Origin: Prinia subflava
Taxonomy: Eukaryota > Chordata > Aves > Passeriformes > Cisticolidae
Length of the DNA: 64,000 nt
NCBI RefSeq assembly: GCF_021018805.1
Contig: NC_086249.1
Span: 77,526,472 to 77,590,471 of the forward strand
Reading direction: 5' to 3'
The position numbers were made by a program, and so were the translations under genes. Below, piece after piece: positions 26,401-40,900 of this stretch. Each line of letters opens with the position of its first letter. Within the stretch, counting starts at the first letter, position 1. The notes beneath the pieces are model-generated. The model was not told the DNA's origin. It ran no database searches and worked only from the letters and a program-made list of their open reading frames with translations.

Positions 26401-29400
26401 ACTGTAGGGACATTCTGTTGCATTTACCATGAAACGGCAGCCTAAAGATGGAGTTTGATTTATTTATACTTAAAAAAAAAGAGGAGGCTGGAATTTGGCT
26501 ATCATTCTGTAGGTTCACAGCCCAATCATTTCCATGTTTCCAGTTTTGCTTCTTTAACTTGTACCTTTATTAGTGTCTGAAAAACCCTGATCAGTGAGCA
26601 GATTCAATTCCCATGATAGAGCTGCTGAAACTGTCAGACGATCCTGAGTTTGGACTTATCTGAGACAGCAGTGAGTGCAAAGAAATAATGTTTAGGGTGC
26701 TAGGGAATTAATACACATTGGTAAATATAACACTGGAAATTCACGCTGTTGGCTAATACCTCTAGGAGAAAATAACTAAAACATACTTATTTCAAGGGAA
26801 AAAAAAATACCTCACAGAGATTAATCAACAGCTGCTGTTTTCAACCCTTTATTTTCTGCAGCCCCCAAAGTATTCCACTGCAGCTTCAGCCTCCTGTAGA
26901 TCAGTTGACAGCAGTCATCAGTACGTTTACTTTTCTTTGTGGCATGTCCCCTTGAATCCATCTGCCAATACAGAGATCCACAGACCCTGGGCTGAAAACC
27001 ACTGAGCACTCTGAGAACAGGGAAGGGATTTTGCTGAAGAAATGAAGCTGCAAGTCTTCATATTGATATGTGGCTGGATTTTGAAAAGATTTTATCTCCC
27101 ACCTACACTGAACTAAGGAGAGATGTAGTGACACATTGGGTCAGTGCCCAGTGGCAATGTTAAGCCCTCAGCATGCTGCTCCAGGCACTGGCTCCCTCTT
27201 GAAAGAACTCTAAAGATCCAAAATGCCCCACTGCTCAGACTGCCAGGCTTTCCACACAAGGAAGGATTATATTTCCTGTGTTGTATAGGCAAATCCCCAT
27301 CACAGACCAGGTAGATAACAGTCCTCCTCTACAAAAGTCTAATGGGACCATTCTTGGTATGTCACATTAATTGCAGACAACTTCAGTATTTGAATAATGT
27401 AGATCTAGTGGAAGCATATTAAAAAAAGAACAACAGGAATTATTAAGGGTTTAAAGCTGGCCTGTGAGCTCACATTGCAGAAGTGTGATATATGTGTAGC
27501 TCGGCTGAAAGTGACAACTGAGGTGAAACAAGAACCTACAAGAACCTGTGTGTTAAATACAAAGAAGATGATGTATTTATTGCATTAAAAAGGTGATTCC
27601 CCAAATGCAGCATGAGAGGTTGGTTTGCTTTTTTTAAAAAAGGGAAGATTAGATTAAGTACTAAGCTTACTAAGCAAATCAGATTGATCCGAAAGTTTTT
27701 TACTGTGAATAGCACACCAAAGACCAGACTAGAGGCATTTTAGAAATAGTATAAGATAAATAATTTCATATATGACAGAGTTACTCTGTGATGTTAACTT
27801 TGTGATCAGAAAGATTAGGCAAGCCAGCAAGATACTCTCTGTCTTCCAAGCACAGGTAATGACTTTTTTCTCCACCAGAAATCCCCTATAAGAGGCGATT
27901 TTTTTAAGGATGCTTTGAACAGCTCTTCTGCAAGGTTTTTTCCTGTCAGACACCCTCCCAGATATTGTGCTGTTGGAATGGAGCCATGTTTGCTTCTCAC
28001 TCACAGAAAGTCCACTTGAAGTTTGGCAGGAACAAGAGGGCCCAAAGGGAAATCACGGTAGCTCACACGCAGATCCCAAATCCTGGCAGCATGCCTCCAT
28101 TGAAACAGGACTGCAGAGACCCCTCCTGCCAGACAGATCAGATCCTGGGAATCTGTAAAAGCAGTTCTTGGGCTTAGATCTTTTGAATAGATTCAAACAC
28201 AAGGTGCATTTTGGTTTGAAAGGGTCACAGAAATGTAGTAGTCAAGGTCTTCCACACCGAGAACTGCTGAGTTTCAGAAACACTAAAAACTGCCTGAGCA
28301 TTCTCAGCTACATCTCCAAGTAATTTAATCTTCATTGTCTTTCTCCTGTAATGGCTGGATTGCAAAAGCCAGTTCATGTTTATGGGTCCATATGTTTTTG
28401 TCTTCCTGCCCATTCTAGCAAAGTAACAAAATTGTTACAACCTGTAATTAATTTCAGAGGTTTCATTTATTATCTCTGATTAAATTGATGCGTCTGCAAT
28501 AAAGAAGATATAAGAAGATATAATACACTGTCAGGAGCACATGCAATTAAGTTATAGGCAACACTGTAAAAACACATTAGAAGTCTTGACTCACAGTTTC
28601 ATGCAAGAATATTTCCTGGCTTTTCCCCTGTCAATAACATTATAATGTGCGTTTTTATATTCAAGTACCAGCAATAGAACAGCAATATCCAAAATGATTA
28701 TGTGGCTGATTCCACTTCTTATTTTACTTCCAGCATCACTTCCTCACTTCCAGTTGCAAAACCCACTTCTGCAATTTAGCACTGTCAAAGCTCTTCTGGG
28801 AATCACACAGTAACTGTGACACTGGAAAGGTCAACACATTTCAAGGTGTTTAACAAACATTTCCTAAGAAAACAGCCTCTCTCAGCACATGTGATTAAAA
28901 TAACACGTACATGTGGTTTAAGGCAGTAAACACCTCACCACAGTCTCACTAAGCTTCCAGTTCTCCAAAACACTGGATGAAAAAAACAGTCCCTTAGCCC
29001 TTTACTCATAGATAGCAGATCCTTGCAGAGCACACAGGTGAAAAAGGAAACCAAGGCAGGGGCTTCATGGGCACTGTTTCTCCAAAGGACAGCAGGGAAC
29101 TGAGACTTGCCCTGCCCACTACTTGACACCCTCTCCACCAGTGCTTAATAATGAGTCTGCACTCTGCCAGAGCTGTCACACCAGCCTTCCTCCCCACCTT
29201 CAGTAGGTGCAGAAGACCTCAGCTATGGTAAAAATCCATTTGGGATTTTTATATACTACCCAGTTTGACATTGGGATAAGACACAAAAATTATTCTGGTA
29301 CAAAAGAAGAGGAATGGCCAGCCCTATACAAGCAGCTGCATTCCAAGAATACAGTTTATTTCTGGCTTGGCATAAGTCACTGCAGTGTAGCAGGGAATGG

Positions 29401-31165
29401 AAGAGTCGACCTCCTAAAATGCATTTCTGCTCTTTAGGGAGATTGAATCCAGCAGCCAGTGATTTTTCTACCTTTTGGTAGATACAAGACCTTGAACGAT
29501 AGAGCGAATTAGCAGAGCCAGGAACAAAAGAGGCAGAATCAAAGGTAAAGGTGCTAAGGCTCCATAACTTGTAACAAGGTGAAAAGCCCAGAGCAGAGAG
29601 GACAAAAAATCCTGAACAGAGGTTGCAACCTGCTTCTTTTCTAATTGCAGTTTTCTGTAGGCCAGTGGTGTTTCAGCAGCAATAGCAAATGACCTTGACA
29701 GGAAAAAGATATTGCTGGCCTAACACACTACCAAAAATGTAGCTGCTGGCATTCATTTGTGCCAGGCAGTCTCAAAGGAAGCCTGAAGTCGAATGGCCAG
29801 TGTTAGCTTCTGTTAGCAGCAGCTTCCTCCAGTGCTGTTTCCTGATCCAAAATTCCCATACTAATTCATCTTCCAAGATCAAAAGTCTTCAGTTCAGCAA
29901 TACTCCAGTGATTAGGGGAATAAAAAATGCCAAACCTAAAATACTTCCAAAAATAAGCCAGCATTGTTTATATAGTGTTCGATCTTGCTTCTGCGTGGAG
30001 ATGAGCAGTGGGTTTTCTACCATAGCTGTCTTTTGCTGGATTTGGGTACAATTTGCCTTAGCTAAAAGTATGGCCTAGGAAACTGGAAGAATTTCCATTT
30101 TTCTTTGCTGCACTTGGAACCAGAGGTTCCTGTTGTTTTAAAAGTTTCCTTTAGGTGCATAGCCTGTTCTTCCTTTGATCCCCTGCAATATCAACTTGCG
30201 TGGACAGTAAGGCCTTTCAAAATCATTAATTAACTGTGCCTTTTTCTCAGTCAGAGATGCCTCACAAGGGTTGCATAACAGAAACACATGAAAGCATATT
30301 GTCCCCTGAGGTCATGATGGTCTCTATCCTGCCTGTATGCAGTAAGGTCTGACACCGTGCTCACGTTCCATGGGATTTGTCATAACCCTGTGCATACAGG
30401 GACCCCACAACCCGCTTGAAGCTACATAAAGCTCTGCTGCTCTCCATTTTTTGTGAATCCTGCCCTCCTGTCTGGCAGCTGCAGACAGCTGGCACCTTCC
30501 ACCAAGGGGCTCAGCACCACATTATCACCCAAGTGGCTTCAGGGTGAGCGTGCTGGCACTGCTGGTGCTGCCTGTGCTGCCAATGCTGGGCATGGTGGTG
30601 CAGCAGAAGTTGTAGGGAGGAACCACCACTTCTGCTCACCTTTTAAGGATTTCAAAATACCTATAGGGAGCTTCAGCTGCAGGAGTGGCAAAACTGTATC
30701 ACAGCACAAGCCTGGTTACTGCAGAAGTGTCAGTTTGAGACAGGTTTTAAAATGTGTATGTGAGTGCCTTTGAGGCACCCTTTAACATATTTTTTCTGGC
30801 AACCTTTTCCTCTTTTTTATGCACTGGGGATCCCCAGAGGAGCATTTCTGTTGTGATTTTTACATCTTCCCGCTGATCTGCTATGACACTCAAAGCTATG
30901 CTGAGATGAACTTGGTACATCACTGATATTTCTGGGCAGGAATCGTGCTGCACATGTGTCTAGGACTGGGTTTGAACTTACTGTCTTTGATCAGCACTGC
31001 ATTTCTGCTTTTACCTGACTGCTACACTCTGTGTGAAAGCTCTGTGATCTCCTTTTGTTTTGGCTGCTGGCTAATTTAAATGTGACACCTGCCATTCTAA
31101 CAGAATTTGGAGGCTCTTTCACCACCTATGTTTTTGCAGGTATGCTAACAAGATGTTAGTTTTTG
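23481..31165. other. Intergenic, upstream of TBC1D8
   Basis: Mostly AT-rich, non-coding sequence. I see one CR1 fragment at 23765-23951 and no gene, RNA gene or exon I can support. Confidence 0.8.
23765..23951 (+). mobile_element. CR1 LINE 3' fragment
   Basis: Contains AGGTTGCTCAGGGAAGCGG, TTCAAGGCCAGGTTGGATGG, GTGTCCCTGCCCATGG and ends in the CR1 3'-terminal octamer-type TTATTCTGTGATT. Sense on the plus strand, 5'-truncated, about 190 bp. Confidence 0.9.
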
Positions 31166-31303
31166 CATGGCCATAGAACAACTAAAATTGGGAATGCATG
31201 ATTCCAAAGAAAATAACTGGAACTCTCTTCCCTTTTTTATTATACTGCTATTTTTTTTCTTTTCTAAGCTACCAAATCACATGGTTTCTCATGAAGTCCT
31301 GTT
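31166..31303. repeat. Local duplication, copy 1
   Basis: 138 bp starting CATGGCCATAGAAC and ending GAAGTCCTGTT. It recurs in the same orientation at 34784-34923 with about eight substitutions and two 1-nt T-run differences, near 93% identity by eye. Similarity stops abruptly at both ends. I do not recognise it as a named repeat family. Confidence 0.9.
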
Positions 31304-34300
31304 GTTTCTTCACTCAGTGAAGCTGGTGACTACATACACATTCATGATTTCTATTCCTTTCAGGGATAATATATTCGTCACACACTTACAGAAATGCACC
31401 CAAACCATCTGCCTAGTCTTTATGGAGATGTAGAAAGATTTGAAAACATGCTCTGCTTCCTTTCCCATTTGCACAGAGGAATGGCTCTTCTTGAACTCTT
31501 TTAAAAAAATCTTTGTTTTACTTTGTCCTGTCTCTAAATGTCTTAGGCCCGCAAAGTCTTTGTTTCCATTCTTGTCATGGGGCAATAGAAAAAAATATAT
31601 GTTTTTGCATATCTATTTCTCTCATAAACCAGTTTCTCCTTACATACCTTGGGAGAACCCTGCAGAACAGGCTTACAGGGCCTGAATTTTCAAAAGATAT
31701 TGCTGCTTTTGAGTGTGTGTCTTTAGACCTAGCTTTGCAGAAGTAAATAGCATATAATTGACATTGATGACAACTGTGAAATCAATCTCTTCAAAGGTTT
31801 GGTGCTGAGTATCAAGGAGGGCTCTTAAAAGTAGTTTCTGCTTTTGAAAACTTTGGACTTGAGCCAGAGCTTTCATCTCCTTATCTGTGAAAATGGAATA
31901 CAGCTTAAATACCTGTCCTACAGCTCATGAGGGTTCATTAATGTTTATAAAGCCCTTGGAATTGAAAAACACTGATTGCTACTGTTTATTTATTAATTCC
32001 TGTTGTCTTGCACCTTCACATTCCTCTCACATGTTAAAGTGAGAGAAGGAAAATTGGTCAGAGTTGAGAGAGTGAGTAGCAAAAAGTGAGGGCAGACCCT
32101 ACAGCAGAGCCCTTCCCATCCATCAGGTCTCCAGCTGATGGAGATTGTACAGCTCCATCTCTTCCAGGCCTCTATCCCTCTCTCTGCTTTCGCTGAAAAT
32201 AGTCACAGGTTTGAGTTACTGGGAAAGGGGAGGTCAGAACAAGACTATGTAAATACAGAGTGGTTTCTTCTTTTGTTGATCAAGTACATGTTTGAAATGC
32301 TCTCGATGTTCAGATCATAAATAAACCACACTGAGCAAACTCAATTTTTCCAGTTGAAACCATTAATGTAAGCACACTATTGACATTTCTCTGTGCTCTT
32401 TTTTGCAAGGTTATGCTCACCTTGGTAGGTGTATGAGAGTTGCTCCATTCATGGTACAGATTAAGTCTTCTGAAGGACACAGTGCCTTGTCTCAAAAGTG
32501 TCTATGTTGTCCAGCAACAAGACTCAGGATCTCAACAAAACAGCATTTTCAGAAGTATTACCCTGCTATCAGACTATCTTAAAGTAGCTCTCAGTCCATC
32601 TGCCTTGTGCCAATGGGACATAGAGTTTACTCTGACCTGGCATGGCCTGTGAAATCTGCAGCAACTTCTTCTAGCCAGATGAAAGATGTTGTAAACTGAG
32701 GAGCCTGCTAGGGCATGTCATCTTCTAAAGATGAAAACCATACCTACAAAAATACAGGAATGTGTACATCCATACAGGTACTTTGTATACCTACAAGGTG
32801 AAACCAGTGAGCTAATGGAGAGACTGAAGTCAAGGTGTTGTTGCTTTGCCCATTTCTCACTGCAAAGCAGCCCTGGGACTTGGGAAACTTGATTCTTTGC
32901 TTTCAGTTCTGCTACACATTTGCAACGCTGCCAAGTTATACTTCTGCCCATTTCTTGCTGTAAGATTCACCCCGGCTCATATATGTGGCTGTGGATATCC
33001 AGACAAACCAAACTTGCCCAAAAGCACACATTTGATCCACAGTTCAAGATGCAAGTCCACACGAGAAGTTCTGGGAGGGTGGCTAGGACTTCAAAAGTAT
33101 CACCAGCATGAACTACCTAAGGAAATGTTTCACCATGTGCTGTGGAAAGACGTGTTTGTTTTTCCTCATCTCCAGCTCACAGATGTTCCTAGTCCATTAT
33201 TAAATGACTAAAAATAAAATACTTCTGATTCAGCTTTTTCTCTCCTGTCCTCTCCAGCTGCTGCCCAGGCATGGATCCTGCACCATTGAAAGAGCTGTTC
33301 CTGTTTTGGACTGTGATGTTATTTCAGAAGGATGCACACAGAAGGCTCTGACCATGAAGGGCATTTCAGCAGTGGTCTTTTTTAACCCTTACTTGACAGT
33401 GATGGGTCCTGTCAAAGAAATGATACTGCTTACATTGCTGAATGTTGACAGCTGTTGTTTACCTCAGTCCTTGGCAGTTGAGGCCTCTGGTGCTGAAGGG
33501 TTGTGAAACTGCATCAAGATCTAGAGTAGGGGTGATAAGCAGCGACTACAGAGTTATTGCATAGGGAACTCTGCCCCCTTGGAGCCCTCCAAATACTTTG
33601 GTTTGATCCAAAACTGCAGGGATGAGAGCCGGTGCACGGATGGATCACCACTGCTAACCAGGAGGTGGCTGTGCCAGGCTTAGGTAACCATCTTTGTGCT
33701 GATTAGACAACTTCTAATGCTGTGATAGGGAGAAGTTTGTGCTGATGCCAAACCACAGGCTCCAGTAGCTAATACATGTGAAATAGTAGCTGGCTGAGGG
33801 AGAGTGCACTTTTCCAACTACACTGACTGCATGTGTCTGTCCTTGGTGTGATCTCTGCAAGAAATGCAGGAACAACTGGCACTCGAGGACATAGATCTGC
33901 AGATGGTGGCTGATCACAGGGAAACATTTATGGACACAAGCATGGCATGCACAGAGCATGAAACAAGGATCCTGAAGAAATCTAAGCTTTCCCCTTTGGA
34001 GAAGGGATTCAGGTTATTTCTGACAGTATATTTACAGATAGAAAGTTTCTACCCATTATTACTTTATTTGATCCACGTCACCACCTTCTCCTGTCCTGGC
34101 ATGTAAAGTTATATGCTGAGGACAGATCACCTGATAGGAAAAGAAGGTTTAATTCTATATTAAATATTTGCAAAATGGTTTCAGTTGCTGAAGGCAAAAT
34201 TGTTCAGCCTTCAGACTTGTTTGGATGTCTCTAGGCCATTTGTGTTAACAGCACTCTGCACCTTCACACCTTCTGTGACAGCATCAATTAAGAATGTCAG

Positions 34301-34648
34301 TCTTTGGAGATAGACAGGGACAGCAAGAGAAATCAAGGATGCCACAAGGATGTCACATCTCTGTCTTCCCACCTCTGAAATACTGCCAAGTACCCTTATG
34401 TCTGCACTGCATGTTTGTGTGGACCACACACTTCATGGATGTGAGAGGAAGATGTTCACACTGTAGGTAGCTATTGACTCTTCTTTCTGTCTTTCCCATG
34501 TGCTCCAAGTCCAACTGCATGTTAAAAAATGTGGTCTTGTATCCAAAATCAGTAAGCACCTGCGGGAGAACAGGAAACTTTATCCCCTCTCTTTCCCTGG
34601 TCCAACAGATTCTTGCTTTGTCATCTTATCTAACAAGACTGTAATTTA
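31304..34648. other. Intergenic, between the two duplicate copies
   Basis: No gene, RNA or mobile element that I can support in 3.3 kb. Confidence 0.8.
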
Positions 34649-34743
34649 ATTTTCTTTTTTCTTTTTTCTTTTTTCTTTTTTTTTTCTTTTTTCTTTTTTC
34701 TTTTTTCTTTTTTTCCTTTTTTTTTCTTTTTTTTTTTTTTTTT
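34649..34743. repeat. Polypyrimidine tract (CTTTTT)n
   Basis: About 95 bp of uninterrupted T with C every 6-12 bases on the plus strand. It lies 41 bp upstream of duplicate copy 2; copy 1 has no such tract. Confidence 0.9.
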
Positions 34744-34783
34744 GTGAAGTGGAAAGGTTTCTTGTTTACTTTGCTCATCTCTA

Positions 34784-34923
34784 CATGGCCACAGAACAAT
34801 TAAAATTGGGAATGCATGATTCCAAAGAAAATAACTACAACTCTCTTCCCTTTTTTTATTATACTGCTATTTTTTTTTCTTTTCTAGACTACAAAATCAC
34901 ATGGTTTCTAATGAAGTCCTGTT
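34784..34923. repeat. Local duplication, copy 2
   Basis: 140-bp near-copy of 31166-31303, direct orientation, 3.6 kb apart. See copy 1. Confidence 0.9.
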
Positions 34924-37900
34924 TTTGTTGAATATGTTGTTGAATAGTGTCACTGTTTTTTTATCTCATCTTTGTCCATTAACCTGTTCTGAATCCCTTG
35001 CAGGACAGTAGTCTCCAGACTCAGGTACTTTGGATATAAACTTGAAAGAATTTTGCAAACAAGTAGCTGAGGTTTTGTGAGGAAGGGTAGGACAACTGAA
35101 GTAAAGGCATGTCACCAATATTGTTTTAAATGTATTCTTAGAGCATTGACTTGCTGGAATTCCCTAACAGAAGAAGCTACTTCCCAGCCCTATGACAAGA
35201 CACCTTATCTCTTTGTTTAAACGTTATGGTCTGCTGACCATTATATTAGTGAATAGGAAGGAACTTACAGAAGCTTAGTCTCTCAAATGATCTTACCAAT
35301 GTCTCCATTAAAAAAAAATCCTCAAACATCACAGTAAAGATGTTAGGAAGGCATTAGTAAATGTCAGACTAAGTTGGAGAAGCTGTCTAAAAACCAAAAC
35401 TGCTTTTCATGTCCCCTTCTCTAGCACCAGCTTTGCATTTCTTTTTCATCCTGTTCCTTAAGCCACCACTGAGAAGCTCCCCAGAATATGACCTTAACAT
35501 TCAGTCCCTTTGGGGTATAAAGAAAACCCTAATGTGTGCTCTCTGCATCCCACAAGTCCCACAACCCCATTCCTTCCCTTCCCCTTTGCCATCATCCTTT
35601 CCCCTTTCCCCACCCCTAAAATATTGCCAAGTACCCAGGAGAGCATGTCCAGAAGTACCTCTGAACTCCCACCCCAGGGACTACTGTTTTTCCACCTTCA
35701 GGGGACAGTGGGCATCATGTGGTGTTACAGCTATGCCCAAGTGACAGCCCTTTGCTGCCCACCACTGAATTCAGCCAGAACTGACTGCTCCCATGAGGGA
35801 ACTGATAAGATCTCTCTTCTGGCCTACCCAGTGATTTTCATAAAACTCATGTACATTTAACAGTTTTGAAAGAATTTTGCCTTTCTTTCAGATCTGTCTG
35901 GAAGAAATTAATGGTGAGAAGTTGATGGGGGGAGGAAAGGGGGGAAGGGGGCCAATTTGATAGACAGACAAATAGACAATGTGATTGCATCAGTCTCATT
36001 TCCTTAGGAAACTGGGCTAAAAATAAAAGGTTTTATTTGCCCCTGGGAATAAAGAAGAATGTCTCTTACATCTTTACAAAACATTTGTTTCTATGTATAC
36101 TTATAAATAGTCAGGATGAGAGAGGAAGTTTGCACTGGATTTTGAGCAAAGAATTAAAAGGAAGAGCTGGAGGTGCGTGAATTGCACAATCTGGGATTCT
36201 TTAAGGCATATGAAAGCAGAGCAAAGAATGCAGGGCCTTGTACACCAATGCCACATTACCCAGGAGTACACATCTCTGCCCTGCAAAGCAACTGCCCCTT
36301 GGGCAATTTTTCAGAGCCCCACAGAATGAATGCTGTTTTACTGCACCAGTGATAGATGATGTGCTTTAGATCAAACCCTTGGTGCACTTTATGGTCAGCA
36401 GATTCTCTCTGGTGTAAGTGAGCAACATTGAAATTGGTATATTTGTTCAGATTTATGGTCTAGAAATTCCTGTCTGATGGTGACCAAGACAAGTTACAAC
36501 AGAGAAAATAATCCCCAAAAAGGTCTCATCCATCATTAAGAGATTGTGTAAGATGAAGAAGCACTTATGCACCTTTTAAATTTCTCCTTTCCTGAATTTA
36601 CTCTAGATATTTTGTTATCTTTGAAAATGTCATAGGCCTCCTTACAACCATGGCCTCTGTGACAGTCTGCAGCAGTAAATTCTTTATACACATGCTGTAC
36701 ATAAAATGCTTTTTGTTTATGAGATTTGAGTGTACTACCTTTCAGTTTCCCTGAACTGGCTGCACCAGGGACTTGGGCTTTTACAGTCATGCCTAATAGA
36801 CAGGGAACAAAGCAGTTCCACATCCTCTAGAAACTCCTGATTGTTGCAAGACACAAGTGTCAACAAGCAGGAGCCACAGGGGACTTCCCTCAGGGCAGGT
36901 GGGCAGAAAGAAGCAGTTGTGTTGTACAGCCCCTTTGGCTTTGCACTACCCGTTAGTTTTTGCTCCCATGCACAGAAGCCCCTTCTTCCTGAGACACACC
37001 AGAATTTCCATTACAGGGTTACTGCACAGTCCCAGAAATCACTGTGCTCAGGACTGTCACTAGAGGCAGTCCTCATCCTGGAGAATTTAAGATATGAAAG
37101 ACCAGCACAATCTGGGGAAAAGGGATGCAACACAGCACTGGAAGATTAGAAAAGGAGCAAGTACCTTGCCTGCAGGTATGACTGGAGTATGACCAGGAGC
37201 TAAACCTCAACTTGGTGTCAAACTTGATCTTGTTCCTCCAGGGGATGGGATTGATCTCCTAACTTAGAGCTCAAAAATGAGATGTCTTAGGTCATTATTC
37301 TACAATCCCTCCACCATCAGCCAAAAGAATTAATTCCTTTTGGACACTGTTCATGTGACCTATCTTAAATAAAAGGTAACTATTATTTCTTCTGTTTTCA
37401 ACTATATGCATAAGAGATTTCTTCTCTGACTGGATTAATATCCCTGGCCTGCTCTACTGCTTTTAGTAGAGTTACTTACTGGTCTCACCACCTATTCAAG
37501 GTACACTAAGATGTTTTTCTTGCTAATTTCTTTTTCTAGTTAGAAGAGTCTCCGGTATGGGCAGAAATAGAGCTTAACTTACATTTTAACAACAAAACAT
37601 GCATATGCCTGTCTTAAGTACCTTATTTGACAAATAGGTTTGAATTTTTAGGTAACCTCTGAAAATTGTGTATCATAATTTCAGTCTGAGATACATTCTG
37701 GGAATTACTAATAACTCAAAAAGCATCTCAGATTTCAAAATCACTTCCATATTCTCAGAAATTTTGCTCTTAATCTTACTTGCATCATCTTCTTGAAAGA
37801 AAGCCACAGGACTGAAAAAACATCTGAACAAAACGATAATGAAAGCAGATGATTTTTTAAAAGTTTGATATCAAAACCCCAGTCTAATTATATGCAATTG

Positions 37901-40900
37901 CAATGAGGTCTGAGTCATGACTTGTCAGATGATCCTCTTACTTGATGTGGCTACAAACCAAAAGCTATACACTGGGAAAGCAAGCAAAGAAGAAGACCTC
38001 ACGAAAGCATAGGCCTTTCTTGTTGTCCTGGTCCTTTGCTTTTCTCTCTTTCTGTATGTACTACCTTATGTTCAATCAACACACAAAGCAGAAGCTCTGT
38101 TTCCTAAAATCTTGACAGCACCATGCACATTTATGGTGAAGTGCAGATGATTGATGGACAAAGAGTATGAACGATGCTGTGAAAAGACAGAAGGGTAAGG
38201 TGAAATGATGTAAACTTGACCTGTATTCATTTTTGATAAGCACTCTCTGAAAAAAACACGTCACAGTACTGGAAAATGAAGGTATTTACATATAACACTA
38301 GGAAAATATATAGTTAATAGAGCCTGGCAATGCTACTGTTAGTTTTATGTCAAAGTAGCCACACACACAGGCTGGTCAGGACAGTGTATGGCTGCTTCAT
38401 ATCTTGATTGTTGACTTCTCAGGAACCTCTCCTGGAAATAAAACTCTTCACATGATTTAATTACTGAGTTACTCATCAAAAGGGAGCTGCTATCTTATGC
38501 TCATGTGTATGTTTGCTGATGGCATTTTTCTTTCTGTGTTTTTAGTTCACCAAGTGAGCGTGAGAACTGTCTAGAGGGCATTCTTGGGCAGGTCACACCA
38601 GAGCTAAAGCACTGCATTCTCTGGCAGCACTCACTGGATGTGGATCATTAATATCTTCACTGTGATCAGAGCAGATAAGCAAAGCTGTGTCTGGAGACTG
38701 CAATTTTGTGATTTTCCCTTTTATTTTCTTGTACCAAATATTATGGTATGAGGAAATAAAATTATTAGTACTATTATTACTTTTTTAAAACACTGAAAAT
38801 TATATACTTCCAATGTGGATGATTGCCAAAAAGATTGCAGGAAAGGGGGAAAGAAGGTCAGGAAATAGAGAGTATGACTTTGTTTAGTAGAGACATATTG
38901 TGTTGTATTTGCCTTGTCTTTGAATCACATTAAATATATACACTGTTAAAAGGCTATTGAAATGTTCAAATGACAGTGTTTCAAATGAAAATCAATAGCA
39001 TGCTATTAGGCTCATTATATTGCTGTTATGCATCATTAAAACGCATTTAAAAGCTTTCGGCATACACCAGGAGATGGGATGAACAGCAAGACACTTTGAG
39101 GATGTGCAACATACTTAAAAGGAAATAAAGCGTCAGGCAAAAGAGAAACTTTGTAGGCACTGGGATAGAAAGCCCTTGAGACTTGGTGTTAGAAATACAC
39201 GTGACAATGAGGAAAGGGATGACATGGAACTCACGACAAATATGTGAAGCTGTGACATTGAAAGTATATTACCATATGAAAGTATGTGTATGAGACTGAG
39301 ATTCCTTACTAAATTTCTGAATTTTCTTTCTAAAGGAAAAGACTGGGAAGAAGTGACTGTGCCCTGGGAATTTAGGTGGGCAAGAGGGACAACAGATTTC
39401 TAGTGTCTTCACACATGTATTTTGATGCTTTTACACCTGATTGCTTTTGTGCACATTTGTCTTGTTCCTGGAGCAGGACTACAACACTGACCACTCACCA
39501 TCCTGAATGTCACACTCTTATTAAATCCATCAGATTCTGCTTATTCTTCCTTCCTCTTGTAGTTAATCTTTAATGACTGTAAACTAAGCAAATTAACTTC
39601 AGACAAAGGAGATAAACACTGCCCTCTACTCCTAATAGCCATAGTCTGGGCTGGAGTTTAAATCCCTGTAGGGAAATGAAGAAAACCTGAATCTCCCACT
39701 TCCTGGACAAGAGCCTTCTAATCAGCTCAGAATTATTGAATATTCTTTCAGAAGGTGGATTTCAAATATGTAGCTTAAACATAAAGCACTTCCTCCTGCA
39801 ATTTTATCTGCATAGGTAAAGATTCTACTGAATTGATTTTGGATGAAAACAGAACCATAAGCCATAAATCAAGTAATGGAGCCAGGGAACGGAAATAGTT
39901 CCATTTGTATCAGATGTGCAATTGCATAGCTCAAATTAAAAATGCTGAGAGCTCAAATTAAAGCTCACAGTGAAGAGTTCCCCAGCAATTCACAGACTGA
40001 ACATTTCTACACATAACATATGCTTAGATATTTTAAAATTACAAATGGATTTTTTTAAAAATCCTGTCTGAAAAAAAGAGCAAGAAAAAAAGGACAAATG
40101 AGAATATTATTTCAAACAGTTTTTGGATGAAAAAGTGTTTCTGAGTGATCAGGAAAGGGTTTCCTTGTCAGAAGAAGAGTCTATCCAAAGACACATATGC
40201 AAATAGCCATATTGTATGCTGCTTTTATGTGCCAATATATCCCTGTTGGAGTTTCCATAAATCTAATTGAGCCAAAGCTCTGTCTCTTCTGGGACCATCT
40301 AACACTCAAGGAATCAAGAGAGTGGACTAACATTAATTTACAGATGTGATCATGTGTGGCTTAAAATGCAGAGACATCACTAAAACTCACAGTAGTTAAA
40401 GAATTCAGCAATGACTATGTTTATTTCTAACCCACTCAGTACTCAGCACTTATGAAGCCATTCATGCAATGATATTTCTGGTGTTCCTTAAGTGCTTTTC
40501 AAGCTGTGTCCAAGATGCCTTGGCAGCTTAGAGAGCTAACTAACAAGTGAAGATGTGTTCTCATACAGTTACTCAGGAAGACTTTTAAGCATTGTTACGA
40601 TGCCAATATTGTTGATTATTCCAGGAATAACAAGATCTGTTTCTGCATTGGTGGTCCTGTCTTGTATTTTGAATTGAAGAGATGAACTAGGAAGAAAACA
40701 TTCAACTGTTGCTAAAAAGATACACATGAAGAGATGTATACAAAATGCATCTTCTCCTTCCTCTCTCTGATATGCTGCTATTTGAAATACACCATAGACA
40801 GAATGGGTCATTTTAACTACAATGGAAAGGAATTTGTGTACAAGAGAGAATTCTCATGAGCACAAACAGAACAATCTGGAAGTACTTTATTCACCCTTTG

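Noticed and set aside
31167..31433. 88-codon plus-strand frame whose start recurs near 34790
   Set aside because: The similarity reflects the DNA duplication; the frame is not kept after the T-run length changes.
34371..35640. Shared phrase (TGCCAAGTACCC and upstream bases) at 34371-34397 and 35610-35636
   Set aside because: About 27 bp at 24 matches with unrelated flanks; too short to call a duplication.
38900..39080. AT-rich stretch with TTATGCATCATTAAAA-type words suggesting an enhancer
   Set aside because: Homeodomain-like words are common in AT-rich DNA; without alignment there is no support.
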